Source of the DNA: Torymus aiolomorphi
Lineage: Eukaryota; Arthropoda; Insecta; Hymenoptera; Torymidae
Assembly: GCA_036365515.1 (NCBI GenBank)
Contig: CM070873.1
Location: 190,272,604 to 190,336,603, forward strand
DNA: 64,000 nt
Reading direction: 5' to 3'
Shown: positions 24,991 to 36,071 of the stretch, piece after piece
Position numbering within the stretch: the first letter of the stretch is position 1
Layout of the letters: every line of letters begins with the position of its first letter
Notes under the pieces: generated by a model
Told to the model about the DNA's origin: nothing
The model's database searches: none
Seen by the model: the letters and a program-made list of their open reading frames with translations, nothing else
Program-made: the position numbers and the translations under genes

Positions 24991-25586
24991 GAAAAAGCAA
25001 ACATTAGTGGGATCGTATAAGGTTCGCGTTTGGTCTTGAAAGGTTGAGGAATTCATATCGCTTTACGTGCAGTACAGCCCATTCTTATTTCCGCGTGTTA
25101 CAAAACTATTGCCGCTTCTAATCGCGATTTGTGTACAAGAAACTAAAGTGCCATTCGAATATATTAATTCTCCATTCAGACCTTTACACTTTCTAATGAT
25201 ACAAATAATATATGCGATTATAAAATGAGAAAAAAAAAATGAGAAAAAGTCACACACGTGAAATGCTGACATCTGAGTCAGATAAAACAAAACATCAGCG
25301 CTTCTTTAGTTTTGTCTTTACCGTAATCATTAAAAAACATCTTTATTACGTTTCGTAGAGAGTATGCGGTTACCGGATAAGTAAGAAGACATATTATTTT
25401 AGTAAGGTCTAGATTACATTAACGTGAAAAGAATTTCGCTACGTTAATGAAATCAGCAAAATCTCTTATAGCACTGTTTATTGCTAGATGACACGTGTTT
25501 GCTAACCCGAGAGAAATGTCACGTACGAAAGGCGGAACAAAGTGTAACTGTATATTTTTTAATTGAATTCGTACATGTAGCGCCAG

Positions 25587-25621
25587 TATATTTAAGGAGT
25601 ATAGTGGCGTGACTCGTCAGT
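25587..25621 (+). promoter_or_regulatory. TATA box plus initiator
   Basis: TATATTTA at 25587 is followed by TCAGT at 25617-25621. The initiator A lies 32 bp after the first T of the TATA box. This is the classic arthropod core-promoter layout, 40-200 bp ahead of the Polinton ORFs below. The same arrangement is found at 35996 and 36989. Confidence 0.65.
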
Positions 25622-25661
25622 GCGCTTTGGTCAGTTGACTCCAAGAGACCAGCCAGTAAAA

Positions 25662-25844
25662 ATGGTTAGAGCTAGTGTTAGTCACCTTGTGAAAATTTTG
25701 CGACTTGCTTTACGCATCGCAAGAAACCGCAAACCATATATTCGTACAATATACGTTTATGTACCGCGAAACCAACTGATAAACGGCCAAATCAAGTTCC
25801 AATCGTGTCGTTGTAATGACTACAAAAACGCGTTATCCTTTTAG
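25662..25844 (+). CDS. Short basic ORF upstream of the pX-like gene
   Basis: An ATG at 25662 opens a short Arg/Lys-rich protein (LVKILRLALRIARNRK) of 61 residues that ends by overlapping the next ORF. I do not recognise it. It may be a genuine small gene of the Polinton transcription unit or the frameshifted start of the neighbour. Its position just downstream of a strong core promoter favours expression in the ancestral element. Confidence 0.35.
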   Translation: MVRASVSHLVKILRLALRIARNRKPYIRTIYVYVPRNQLINGQIKFQSCRCNDYKNALSF

Positions 25845-26160
25845 CCGAAAAGAGGCTACCGTCTTGGCAGCATTATACCATTTTAACAAAGAACAGCGAA
25901 AAGCAGATTTATGCAACGCTGACGCAAAATTGGTTCGTCATATTTGCGAGTGCGCTTTAAACGTATTGATAGGTAACGTTCCGTTAAGTAAAGCTCATAA
26001 GGATCGTTTGCGTAAGCAAGCAAAAGTTCTGCGAAAGCTAGCATCACCGGATATCATTTTACAGCGAAGAAAAAACATTACAGTGCAATGTGGTGGTTTT
26101 TTGCCTGCTCTGCTAGTACCTCTGATTGGCACACTTCTTGCTAATCTGGTGAATAAATAA
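25816..26160 (+). CDS. Polinton/adintovirus pX-like protein
   Basis: An intact frame of 114 residues. A central HICECALNVLIGNVPLS segment is followed by a Lys/Arg-rich stretch with LRKLASP and a C-terminal GGFLPALLVPLIG hydrophobic tail. This layout matches the adenovirus core-protein pX-like ORF of adintoviruses/Polintons, which probably binds virion DNA or membrane (inference from the family). It sits 195 bp after a TATA/initiator pair and is followed by another Polinton ORF remnant. The frame is undamaged, in contrast with its neighbours. Confidence 0.75.
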   Translation: MTTKTRYPFSRKEATVLAALYHFNKEQRKADLCNADAKLVRHICECALNVLIGNVPLSKAHKDRLRKQAKVLRKLASPDIILQRRKNITVQCGGFLPALLVPLIGTLLANLVNK

Positions 26161-26179
26161 AGATAGTACAAGCGAGAAA

Positions 26180-26620
26180 CATGATTCTCCTACCGCAAGA
26201 GGGCGTTGAACGTTTGTAGACCACGCTCGGAAAAGATAAGGTAAAGTCTGTGCAAACATCGGGATCGGTAACGAGTAGACTCGATGCTGAAATGAACGAA
26301 ATATTAAACTCGCCAACATACAAAGACGAGCATGAAAAGTGGAATCTCTACCGTCAAGTTTTATAGCGATTTACTTTAAAGGAACTGAAGGAGGAGATAA
26401 GTATAAAAAAGAACAAAAGAATGACAGTGTCAGCGAATCTAATACAGTGGACGATAATGAGCAGGAGGAGGAGGAAACCGATGAGCGCCCCGAAAATGTA
26501 CAAAACGAGAGATAAAAAACTTGTGCGCCGCTTGTGAGCTGGTGATAAAGTAGTGTAGAATGCCAACCGGGCCGCAACAATAGATGGCACGATTGCGCCC
26601 GGAGCTAACATTAGGCCAGT
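26180..26620 (+). pseudogene. Decayed Polinton ORF after the pX-like gene
   Basis: The plus strand starts MILLPQEGVERL, then has a nonsense codon. It resumes with VTSRLDAEMNEILNSP and EKWNLYRQVL, another stop, then a basic region and APGANIRPVKL. A short structural gene with a SRLDxEM...KW..Y.QVLQ pattern is commonly next to the pX-like gene in arthropod Polintons; its role is not known to me. At least four in-frame stops are present, so the gene is dead. Confidence 0.5.
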
Positions 26621-27780
26621 CAAATTAGTCTTTTTTTTGCCTGTTTTGAAACCTAATTGTAAGCCGACCTTATCAAGCGGGTTATGATTGGGGAGGTCAT
26701 CAGGAACAATAACCGGGTGAATGAGTATAAAAATTTACATCGGAAATGTTTTTAATTAACAATTGAATGCTCGGAAAAACAGTTTTTCCACTGCTACAAA
26801 AAAACTACTGACTTTACAGAAAAAAGTTCAAAGTAAACTTTGTAGATATTAAAAAGATCTATCAAACGCAATTTACAGATTTAAATTTAGTTAATTTGTC
26901 TATCTGAAAATCGCAAAAAACCGCTTAAAAAGGCCATTTTTACGATTGTTTATTACTCTGTTAAAAATGTCGCTAGGTGCTTGATAACTCGTTTAAGTAT
27001 AGCTCTTATAGCACTTAATAAGCAGTTAAAATTTTAGCTAAAAATATTTAATAGTTTTTGCATAATTCCATTTATTTTTTAGATTTTGGTCATTTTTGCG
27101 TGATTTTTCCCAAGCCGTGGGACGTCGTACGAGGATGCAGTACACGGATTTTGAAAGCTTAACATCTCTACTTTCACGAACAATGAATATCTATGCGATT
27201 TTTTCAAATTTAATTGTTTAAAATCGCAAAATAAAAAGAAGTCATTTTTTTTGTTATAAATAAAAGCAATTGCGGCTCGAGTATTGGTCATAGATAATCG
27301 AGGTTCGTTGGAAAGCTGGCATTTTTTCACAAATTTTAAGGGGTCTACGAACTTTCTAAGTGCTCTGGGAGCCGAGATAATTTTTTTTTTTTGTAAAAAT
27401 CGCTGTGCCTTCAATTATTAATATTAAGAAATGAGACAGGGACGAAAAATCGAATTAATAGTTGTACTAACAGAAAAAAAATATTTCGTCACATTTATTG
27501 CAAAATTACATTGTTATAAATAATCACGAAGGCGCGGGTCTAAATTGGAGAAGGCTACAAGTGTCACGCGCAAAAACTGAGCGTAGGAACTTCAAATCCG
27601 ACGCGCTCGAAATTTTTTTCATATCTCAGTATATAATTGACTCAGTATATAAACCCTTCATTTTTTTTTATTTTGGGGTAGCTCGCCAAAATATTAACAT
27701 ACAGCCTACTCATTTCCCCGAAAAAGTTTATTTAACAATACTTAATTAACAACAATTATTTTTATTAACTTTTTTCTGTT
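26621..27780. other. AT-rich, no gene
   Basis: No convincing ORF (a minus-strand frame at 27414-27079 lacks motifs). 27290-27380 has a GTTGGAAAGCTGG phrase reminiscent of the 10.65 kb MITE interior, but no terminal repeats were found. This stretch would contain the left boundary of whatever carries the nuclease/CXC gene. Confidence 0.45.
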
Positions 27781-27881
27781 TTTTTTTCATAAATAAAGAT
27801 GAATTAGGTATGGATTGCTGGGGTGTCTACTACTAGTTAATGAAATAATAAAAAAATAATGTATTTGTTTTGAAAAAATCA

Positions 27882-27890
27882 TTTATTGCA
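27882..27890 (-). terminator. Poly(A) signal of the nuclease/CXC gene
   Basis: The minus strand reads AATAAATGATT about 10-20 bp after the TAA stop at 27901, a normal polyadenylation hexamer position. Confidence 0.6.
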
Positions 27891-30805
27891 GATTTAACAC
27901 TTAAATGGTTATTTTACGTTTTTTTGCGTTTGTTGGGCGTGATACTGACTCATTCAGTTCTTGATTATGTTCTTCTATTTCTTCTTCTTCATCTTCTTGA
28001 TCTTCTTCATGATTTGTTTCTTGTGTACTTGGCGGAACTTCGCATTCGGTTTCGAATTGCTCATCATATTCTGCATCATCATACATGATATCTGCCATAT
28101 CAATAATCATTTCTTCCACATTTGTGCAGGTTTCACCATGGCATGATGAGCATATATTTGAGCATCGCAAGCCATGCTTTCGGCAGCTGCATGTCTTTTT
28201 CTTGCAGCCCGTTTCACATCTACAGCTAATTTTCCGCAGTACTTCGTCTGGGATGAGCGGCTCTAGTGTGGGAACGGGGTGTAAAACATCAAGTCGCTCT
28301 TTCCAACCCCAATCCGTCGGATTTTTTGTGAAACCTTCCCACTGCTGCACTTGAAGATATGTGCGAAATGCATGCTGCATTGTGGCACCTTCAGTAGGCG
28401 GCAAATTTTCAAGTTTTGCGGAACCTTTTAACGCAGACTTTTGGAAGTTTAGATATCGCTGCTCATGTAAACTTTTTTTTATCTTTTTTGGTTCCATATA
28501 ATCGGCTAACAATTTCATATGCACTCGCATCTAAAGCTTCAGGCGTCGCATTGGGATCATAAAAGCGTTGAGCCTGTTGTTGGAGAGCGTTGTCGTTTAA
28601 TAAAATATTGATAATTTTATTTTTGCCTTGCTTAAAAAAGCAAGACGTAGTATCACATCCTGTGAATGCGTGAAGGAACGTGAGCAAATACTGTTATTTT
28701 TCATGTTTAAAACTATTGCTGTCGTAAATACTGTCCTGTATATTTCCTTTGCCGGGTTTTAAAAAGTAGATGGCGTTATACGGTTTGTGTTTGTTTAATA
28801 TTACCAGTAAATCTATGTCTTCCCCAACGATCCACGTTCTCCACGTAAGGCTGCATTTTTCCGCCGTGGTGACTATAAGAAAATCTGCATCCTCCTCGGC
28901 GACTAAAGTGGTGCAATTTTCTTTTTTGAACTGTTCGCACAATAATGTTATTTAATTTTTTATTTTTGTTTTGACTTAAAAATTTGTCCTGTGAAATTGA
29001 AATAACAGTTTGTCTATTAAATTCAATTTCACGGCCCAAATTTTTATTTTCTCTCCGTGACCTCTCAGCGGCCTTTGTACTTTTTGTGCTAAGTCCGTCG
29101 GGATAACCATCGAAAACTATAGTACAGTTTCTACTATAATTATTGATAGCGTAATTAACGTAGTGCTGTACTATAAATTCGATGGAATTATTCGTATCCC
29201 AACGAACTTTATGCAGAAGAAATCCGCCATCGATTACATAGTAATCCTGCTCATTTCGTGGAAGCTCTGTTATTTTACTAAAATTGTCGTAGAAAGAAGA
29301 CTTGCGTCCTTTCCGCATACCACCCTCGTCAAAAAGTGGGAGCGGATAAGGAGCAAGCTCATATTGTAAGAATTTTCGCATGTCTGATTTGCTTTCAATA
29401 TTTAGCGATATTCTTTGAAATAACAATGTAGGATCGATCGCTACTACTTCATTGTCTATCTTTATCGATGAAGTGACTGTCTTCAAAGATAATACCTTGT
29501 CTTTTTTTTTTCAATTTGATCGATCCAAAGTTCCCGCCGACAATTTTCTTAATACATTCTAAACCTACCTCGTATGCTTTGTGGGAGTTTATTTTATCGC
29601 CACCTACTATTCCACTACTAATCGATATTATATTGTGCGTTACAGGAAATGGATTGTGGTTCTGAAAAAATTCTGTTAACTTATTAAAGTCTTTCAAATC
29701 TCTCTTAATACGAGAATTACTTGCGTCAACATGTTGATCAGACGTTGCGTAAGTAATATTACAGAAATTCTCCACAGTATCTGTAACTTGGATTAAAACG
29801 ATCGTTGATAAAACCCACTTACATAATGTACTGTCAGTTATGCCGCGTCCATGTGTTAAGCCGCCACTTACTTTCATTGGCCGCATCAACATTTGTTCAA
29901 TGATCATATCAGACCTAAACGACTGAATTTATCAAACTCTATTACGTCCATTATATTTTCAAGATTGTACATATCTTGTAAATATAAGTGGGCACTTTTG
30001 GCGTACAAATTATGACTGCTAGCGTGGAAATAAGGCAACATTTTCTGTACACACTCGAGGTGCATGTTCCAGTCACCACTTCTTTCTACTTGAATAAATT
30101 GTTTTGCAAGATCTATCATTTTAAAATACTGAATCCACAATCGGCTGTTGGTCCGTTCTCTTTAATCAAATTTAATTTATCTACAAATTTTTTTCTTATT
30201 TCTTCAATATCATTTTGTTCAAGCAACGTGTGAAATTCCGATTTTCCTACATACTCGAGCAAATTCTTTAGAACAAATACTTCTGATTCCGATAGATTCA
30301 TAGAAAAAATGATATGTGATAAAGCATTGTGGATTAAAATGTGTCCTCTGATTGCTCTGGAATACGCGTGGCCACTTAATGCTTTTTCAGCTGAAACTTC
30401 AGCGTACAACTGGCAAAAAGCATCTTTTAATCCACTGCCGTCCATCACATATCCGACTGCGCCAAGATATGACATGAGCATATGAAATCCTCCAAGCCTC
30501 ACAACGATTTTATTAATTTTTATTTCATTTGGAGTTCCCTTACAGCATTCTACAATTTCACGAGCTTTTTGATAAAGCGGTTGATCAAAGGTTACAAAAA
30601 CATGTTTTTGATTTTGGGCTATACACTTTTCGTTAGCTTCGATTAAAACTGTAAAAATTGTGTCTTAACTACTGGGCGGGGCGTTTACGAACGGGACCGG
30701 AATTATTTTCGATATGTTGAAAGGTTTTACCTGCGTACATTGCTCCATAAAACTGTTCTAACCGCTCAAGTTTTCTCGCCGTATGTAATTCCCATAAAAC
30801 CATAA

Positions 30806-32398
30806 TCAATCTGTCGGCTCTACATGATTTTGCGTTATTGGATTGTTTATAGTTACATCTTCAATCACAATATTTTTAAGCCCCGCGTGCACTCCTCTTT
30901 GAAAGTTTTGAAGAGGGACGAAACCAAAAGCGCCTACGTTATTAGCCGAAGGAATACGAGCTAAGCGTTCTATTTTAGTATTTGTTGATATTTCGGAGGC
31001 AGAAGTTGCACAGATAATACCATCCATCGCATGGAAAGTATTCCGACCATCTATTGTGCACGTGTTGTGGTCGGCATTATCGTATACAAACTGAAAATAA
31101 GCTGCACCGGAGTCATAAGTTTCGGGCTGACAAACTATAGAAGATTCAAAAAGCTGCGTTTTATAATAGGAAGTACACAATCCAAGATAAGCCAATGAAT
31201 CTATGAGATTTTTCAATGCATGCTTTTTATACATCATAGTTGACAAACCCAATAAAATCGGGGATAAAAATGACCGAGGTCTTACGGAGGATATAATAAT
31301 ATGACAAACTGTCATGACTCTTTTATCCCACATTTCATTTTTTCTTTTGTTACTTCTCATCAAAATATCGAAAAACGATTGTAACGTCGGTGGTATGTCA
31401 TCTTTGATGTTATCAAAAACATGATCAGGCGCAGGATGATTAACTGTATCATAATACTTCGATGTTATATCTTCAAGAAGCAATTCCGCTGCTGTATCAA
31501 TAATCCGTTTGCGTTCGGCTTTAACATCTGAGTTTTTATTGTTGTACCATTCCGCAGAAAGAATCTTATTTCTTACAAACGCGAAACAAACAACTAAATC
31601 TTTTTTTACTTTATAAACGGAAATTGCGTCACCAAAATATTCTACTAGTTTATTGCGAATCGTGTCAAGTTTGCAAGGAAGTTCTTCTTCTTCTTCTTTG
31701 TATTCGCTTAAAATACTTGCAATGGAAAATTGACAGTCCTCATCACTAAACTCGCATAAATAAGAGATAATATAGTTCACAACGTCAGATGTATCTTTAC
31801 GCATAGGTCGACCGGTTTTATGAGACAGTCTAAAAATTGAAAATTTTCGTATGCAAAAATCATGGTAACGGGCGCCCCGTTCTACCAAATCTACGTTTTC
31901 AATAAGTTTGTTTAAAACTGTACATTCTTCTCGAAGGTTATCTCGTAAAGTTTCATCGTTCTGGCGTGAAGTAATTTTTTCTAGAATATTGCCCTTTAAA
32001 GTGTCGCTACTAACAATTCTGACTTTCGAAAGATTCGCGTTAGGATATTTTTCCCTTTTAGCATTGTACTCGTGCGACGCTTCTTCCCCGCAAAAAATAC
32101 AATATTTGCTAAAATCAAACTGCTGTAGAGCAGTAGTATTTTGTCTCGCAGTTATTTTTAAAATACTTGCTTGTTTTTGGGCAGCTTTTATACTTGACTG
32201 TTTAACATAATTACTATGACAATTGGTATGAATTGTTAATGCTTGACACTTTTGGAGTTTTTTATGTTTGTTGTCCTTCCTCTTTAAACTTGCATCAATT
32301 AAGGTTGCTATAGCCTTCTCTTTGAGAACTCGAGCCTGCTCGGGGTTGACTAGTTTGTCACACAGCAAACAGATGTTCGCGCCGTCAGTTTCCATTTT
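30806..32398 (-). CDS. Longest open segment of the nuclease/CXC gene (N-terminal half)
   Basis: The first 530 residues from METDGAN are uninterrupted and contain the two N-terminal zinc-binding pairs. They also hold the conserved region RPRSFLSPILLGLS, SYYKTQLFESS and FQFVYDNADHN...TIDGRNTFHAMDGI. The function of this part is unknown. It ends NHVEPTD at a stop at 30806, and the family sequence continues in another frame directly downstream (LWELHTARKLERLEQFY). The nuclease motifs are all in the later, broken part. Confidence 0.7.
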   Translation of the reverse strand, partial: KMETDGANICLLCDKLVNPEQARVLKEKAIATLIDASLKRKDNKHKKLQKCQALTIHTNCHSNYVKQSSIKAAQKQASILKITARQNTTALQQFDFSKYCIFCGEEASHEYNAKREKYPNANLSKVRIVSSDTLKGNILEKITSRQNDETLRDNLREECTVLNKLIENVDLVERGARYHDFCIRKFSIFRLSHKTGRPMRKDTSDVVNYIISYLCEFSDEDCQFSIASILSEYKEEEEELPCKLDTIRNKLVEYFGDAISVYKVKKDLVVCFAFVRNKILSAEWYNNKNSDVKAERKRIIDTAAELLLEDITSKYYDTVNHPAPDHVFDNIKDDIPPTLQSFFDILMRSNKRKNEMWDKRVMTVCHIIISSVRPRSFLSPILLGLSTMMYKKHALKNLIDSLAYLGLCTSYYKTQLFESSIVCQPETYDSGAAYFQFVYDNADHNTCTIDGRNTFHAMDGIICATSASEISTNTKIERLARIPSANNVGAFGFVPLQNFQRGVHAGLKNIVIEDVTINNPITQNHVEPTD

Positions 32399-32410
32399 CA
32401 AGAAAACTTC
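32399..32410 (-). promoter_or_regulatory. Probable 3' splice site ahead of METDGAN
   Basis: The minus strand reads TTATTTTTGTGCAG then GTTGAAGTTTTC (AG at about 32417), a pyrimidine/T-rich acceptor. It implies an upstream 5' exon and translation from the downstream ATG rather than from the longer open frame. Confidence 0.45.
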
Positions 32411-32459
32411 AACCTGCACAAAAATAATGTATTGTATCAATAAATTTTGTAATTATTGA

Positions 32460-32928
32460 AACTTAATTAACTATAACATATAATTAACAAAAAAAATATA
32501 TCAATAAATCTGATTTTAAAAATGTATTCATAATTAAACTGTATTTGACTATAAATATTAAAAAAAAAAAATTATAATTTATAATAAATAGTATCTTTAA
32601 TGTATGTATGTATGTATGTATGTATGTATTATTATTATTATTATCATTATTATTATTAGTGTACAATTTAAAACGAAGAAAATATTTACATTTATTTACA
32701 TATGTTTAATATGTTTACTTTATGCAATGTATACGTAAAATCGTGTTCTTTGAAATGATATAGAATATGTCTAGAGAATATATACAAAGAATACGGTTTA
32801 ACACGAATTATAGATAACTAAAGTGTGTAAAAATTGTTATACTTTGAGTATAACACTATACACACTGCACCCATACTAGAGCCCTCATTCTAGTAAGAAG
32901 AAAATAGCCAAAATAATAATCTCGAACG
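32460..32928. repeat. AT-rich spacer with ATGT and ATT microsatellites
   Basis: 32599-32630 is (ATGT)n and 32626-32660 is (ATT)n. The rest is AT-rich with a short palindrome GTTATACTTTGAGTATAAC near 32837. No gene. The right boundary of the nuclease/CXC insertion or the left edge of the Polinton block should lie here. Confidence 0.6.
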
Positions 32929-33618
32929 ATGAATAAAACGTTTGAAAAACTTTATTACGAAACACATCAGCTTTCGGCGTAGGCTAGTGCTGATATACTT
33001 TTACGAGCTACGCGTAAAAAATACGATCGTCAAAGTGTTATTGAATGGCTTGAGAGTCAAGACGCTTAGGACTTGCATGGACCAGTACGACATTGTTTTC
33101 CTAGACGTAATTATAACGTGCGTAATTTCGACGACGTGTGGGAAACTGATTTGATGGAAATGAGATCTATAAAATCTTACATCGATGACTACAGATATGT
33201 TTTAACTGTTATCGATGTCCTTTGTAAATCCGCATGGGTTGAACCTGTCAAGGACAAAACTTCGAGAAACGTCACTGATGCTTTTGTGCGTATTTTGTCG
33301 AGAACTAACGGATGGAAACCAATATGTCTTCAAATTGATAAATGTAAAGAATTTATCAGCGAAGCCCTGCAGAGGAATCTCTCAAAGTACGGTATAGCGT
33401 GTAAAGTGATACGCAGTCCAGATGTAAAAGCGGTCTTTGTGGAAAGATCAATAAGAACTATAAAAGAAAGAACATCGCGGTATTTTACTCATAAAAATAC
33501 TCGAAGGTTTGTTGATGTTTTGCAGAAGATCATAGAGGCGTACAATCATACCAAACATTCGGCCACAAAAATGGTTTCAGCAATCGTAACACTGTACAAT
33601 GCAGCCAAAACTCGTTAA
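32929..33618 (+). pseudogene. Polinton retroviral-type integrase
   Basis: An ATG at 32929 opens a frame with two in-frame stops (before residue 50), then an uninterrupted core. A zinc-binding N-terminal region is followed by the DDE core: WETDLMEM (first Asp), LQIDKCKEF (second Asp, with the usual Gly replaced by Cys) and VKAVFVERSIRTIKE (Glu). This is the rve integrase of Polinton/Maverick elements, which inserts the linear DNA into the host genome. The frame ends at 33618, and a chromodomain follows in another frame. The last strand (AIVTLYNAAKTR) corresponds to the end of the core domain. Confidence 0.85.
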
Positions 33619-33639
33619 AATTTACAACATACATAAGGC

Positions 33640-34053
33640 AATCGTGTTTTCAAAACCGTTAAATACTACGTGGATGACTTGGAGCTCGTCAGTAGTGCAA
33701 AGAACGTTTTCGCTAAAGGATATGAGAGTGGTTGGACACTAGAGATTTTTAAAATTACACGAATCTCATCGACGCGTCCGACTGCAGTTTATTATTTAGA
33801 AGACTTGGCAGGTGAGAAAATTGACAGGTTTTTCTACGCCAAAGAATTGTGCAGAGTGCGTAAAAATTTAACTACAGACGTTTTTGAAATTTATAAAATT
33901 TCGAAAACTAGAGGCAAAGGATCGTCTAAAGTATATTTTGTAAAGTGGAGAGGATGCGGCGATAAGTTCAATTCCTGGGTAAGAAGAATTTCTCCCCACC
34001 CATGTACATACCTTTATTATTCAACTCATTTCAGACAATCAAAATCGATATAA
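33640..34053 (+). pseudogene. Integrase C-terminal part with chromodomain
   Basis: Open from 33670, out of frame with the integrase core. Contains YYLEDLAGEKIDRFFYAKEL and then VFEIYKISKTRG, VYFVKWRGCGDKFNSWV, a chromodomain as found at the C-terminus of Polinton integrases, thought to steer integration to marked chromatin. The frame then runs to a stop at 34053. One frameshift (33618-33670) separates it from the catalytic core. Confidence 0.8.
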
Positions 34054-34150
34054 GGGGTCAAACTGACCGTGCGATTCGATTCGACTACGGTACATTGACG
34101 GTGACACTTCATTTCAAGAAACTTGACTAGAACTCATTTTTAATACAGTG

Positions 34151-34651
34151 ATGGATCGTTACCAAGAATACTTCAACATGCAAGTTGGCAGTGGATATGG
34201 CGGAGGGGAGGTGTTTGGTGTGGATCAACGGATTAATAGTGGGGTTGGACATATTTACGTTGGATCCCCCTACCAAAGGTGTCACGGCGGTATTGGTTCA
34301 TTTTTGGTTGGAATTTTCCGGCGCGTTCTTCCACTTTTCACCCGTGGAGCCAAGGGTGTTGGAAAGGACGCTGTGCGTACTGGTATGAACATTATGTCTG
34401 ATGTTACCACGCGAAACACTCCGTTTAAAGAGTCGATTTGCAAACGCTTTAAAGAATTTGGCGAAGTTCTCAAACGAAGAGCAGAGGTGAAATTGGATAA
34501 ACTAATGGAGGGGTCGGGATATAAATTACCACGCTACGGCTTATCACTTCAGTTGCGAATGGGCGCTGGCTCTGATACAAATCACAGAGCTAAAAAGAAG
34601 AAAAGAAGTTCTACAAAAAGGAAAACAAGAAAACGCAAGTCTAATAGTTAA
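34151..34651 (+). CDS. Polinton structural protein (minor capsid-type), intact frame
   Basis: A 166-residue frame beginning at ATG 34151. Gly-rich N-terminus (GSGYGGGEVFG), then QRCHGGIGSFLVGIFRRVLP, GAKGVGKDAVRTGMNIMSD and a long Lys/Arg tail (KKKKRSSTKRKTRKRKS). The QRGHGIGSFLGGLFRRVLP-like core is found in the small structural gene that precedes the major capsid gene in arthropod Polintons/adintoviruses. It is usually compared with minor capsid or core proteins (family knowledge; exact role uncertain). No stop or frameshift. Followed at 34781 by the major capsid remnant. Confidence 0.75.
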   Translation: MDRYQEYFNMQVGSGYGGGEVFGVDQRINSGVGHIYVGSPYQRCHGGIGSFLVGIFRRVLPLFTRGAKGVGKDAVRTGMNIMSDVTTRNTPFKESICKRFKEFGEVLKRRAEVKLDKLMEGSGYKLPRYGLSLQLRMGAGSDTNHRAKKKKRSSTKRKTRKRKSNS

Positions 34652-34780
34652 AAAAAAGACAAGGCTAAGAGAAAGGCTTGTGCCTCTAGTCGGAGTTGCT
34701 TCTTTTTGAAATTCCTCCTACTCAAACAATGATAAAAAATTCATACTGGATACAATATAATCCACTATCGTCTTCAACTG

Positions 34781-35970
34781 ATGACTGATGTGTTATCTGG
34801 CAATGGTGAATAATATATTAATCTTGTTCACACAAAGCTTATTCTGCGTGTAAATCTACAAACTACGATTGACGTGCCGCAAGCCTGTACAGCCCAGGTA
34901 CCCAAAGTCGGACCTGTCAATAATTTTATGGATTCTTTATTTAATCAAGCAGGTGTATTTTTTAATCAAAACCCGGTATTACCACCAAAAAATGATTACA
35001 ACAGAGCGTACCTTGAAACTTTATTGAATTATGGGCCTGCTGCCAAAAATTAGCATTTGACGAGTGTACTGTGGTACAGCGATACTGTTGAAAAAATGAA
35101 CGATGGTCAAGATGCAAATGCAGGCCTTCTGCAACGTCACAAATTACTGTCGGTAACAAAATCAGTTGACATGATTGGCCATCTTCACTGTGACGTGTTC
35201 AATCAAGAAAAATTATTAATAAATGGTGTCGAGGTGCGAGTGCGATTAGTAAGGTCTCTCGATAGTTTTTGTCTCATGGATCCTACGGGCTGTTACTCTG
35301 TACATATCGACGAAGCTAATCTTTTAGTTAGGCGCGTAAAAATTAGCTCCGATATATTACTAGCACACGTCCAATCACTTTTAAAGATAACTGCCAAATA
35401 TCCTCTCACGAGGGTTGAGGCTAAAGCTGTAACAATGTATAGAAGTATTCACGATGAAACTTTGGATAATATAATATTAGGTCAACTGCCAAAACGAATT
35501 ATAATTGGGTTTGTTAACAATAAGGCTTTCAATGGCGATCAAGCTCTAAATCCGTTTAACTTAGAATATTTTAATATAATTTTCTACGCGTATATGTTAA
35601 CAGTGTACAAATACCTTCTAAACCACTACAGCATAATTTCGGAGCTAGCAAATTATACATTGACTCTTATCATATGTTATTTTCTGGAACAGGTGTACAT
35701 TTTCTGCACGAGGATATCCAAATCTTACATGAATCGTATCCTAATGGCTATTATCTTTTCGCGTTTGATTTATCTCCCGATCTATCGGCTATCGAATGCA
35801 CTCATTGGAAGTTGGTTAAGCACGGTATCGTCAGATTAGATGTATGATTCGCTGAAGCATTAGCCAATACTGTAAATTGTATTTTCTATGCTGAGTACGA
35901 TAATATTTTTGAAGTAGACGCATCACGTCAAGCTATTGTACTTATTGACTTTAGTGGTTACAATAACTAA
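34781..35970 (+). pseudogene. Polinton/adintovirus major capsid (hexon-like) protein, decayed
   Basis: Reading from MTDVLSGNG there is a stop after ten residues. Capsid-like segments then follow through several frames: VPQACTAQV, FMDSLFNQAGVFF, a long open part 35057-35580 with CDVFNQEKLLINGVEVR and GQLPKRIIIGFVNNKAFNG, then frame changes. The C-terminal part contains SYPNGYYLFAFDLSPDLS, EYDNIFEVDAS and a stop at 35968. Double-jelly-roll capsid proteins form the icosahedral shell of these element-viruses. At least four breaks; described as an old endogenous copy only. Confidence 0.8.
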
Positions 35971-35995
35971 GTGCAGATGGCGCTGTTGTACTACA

Positions 35996-36028
35996 TATAA
36001 GTGGAAGATTTGTTTCTTGGTAGCCAGT
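35996..36028 (+). promoter_or_regulatory. TATA box plus initiator
   Basis: TATAAG at 35996 is followed by CCAGT at 36024-36028, 30 bp from TATA to the initiator A. Precedes the ATG at 36072. Confidence 0.6.
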
Positions 36029-36071
36029 ACGTTTCGAGTCGTGATCGGCATTGCAAACTACATAAAGAACG

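Larger units (their letters stand above)
27880..32398 (-). pseudogene. Zinc-finger / FEN1-like nuclease / CXC protein gene, frameshifted
   Basis: A single protein of about 1450 residues can be followed on the minus strand. The start METDGAN (32398) lies just behind a splice-acceptor-like TTTTGTGCAG. Two CxxC...HxxC pairs (CLLCDKL/HTNCHSNY, CIFCGEE/YHDFCIRKF) come first. A large conserved middle contains DNADHNTCTIDG and RLGGFHMLMSYLGAVGY. A FEN1/XPG-like N-domain follows (VIDGGFLLHK, IVFDGYPD, AAERSRR), then the I-domain (EEDADFLIV, VGEDIDLLV, LHAFTGCDTTS). A tesmin/TSO1-like CXC cysteine cluster comes next (CRCETGCKKKTCSCRKHG onward, near 28215), then an acidic tail ending KKRKITI. Breaks occur near 30810, 30690, 30135, 29905, 29480, 28970 and 28690-28500. 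AATAAA lies just after the stop (27901). Proteins of this layout are multicopy in many animals, so this is probably an element gene (inference). Confidence 0.75.
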
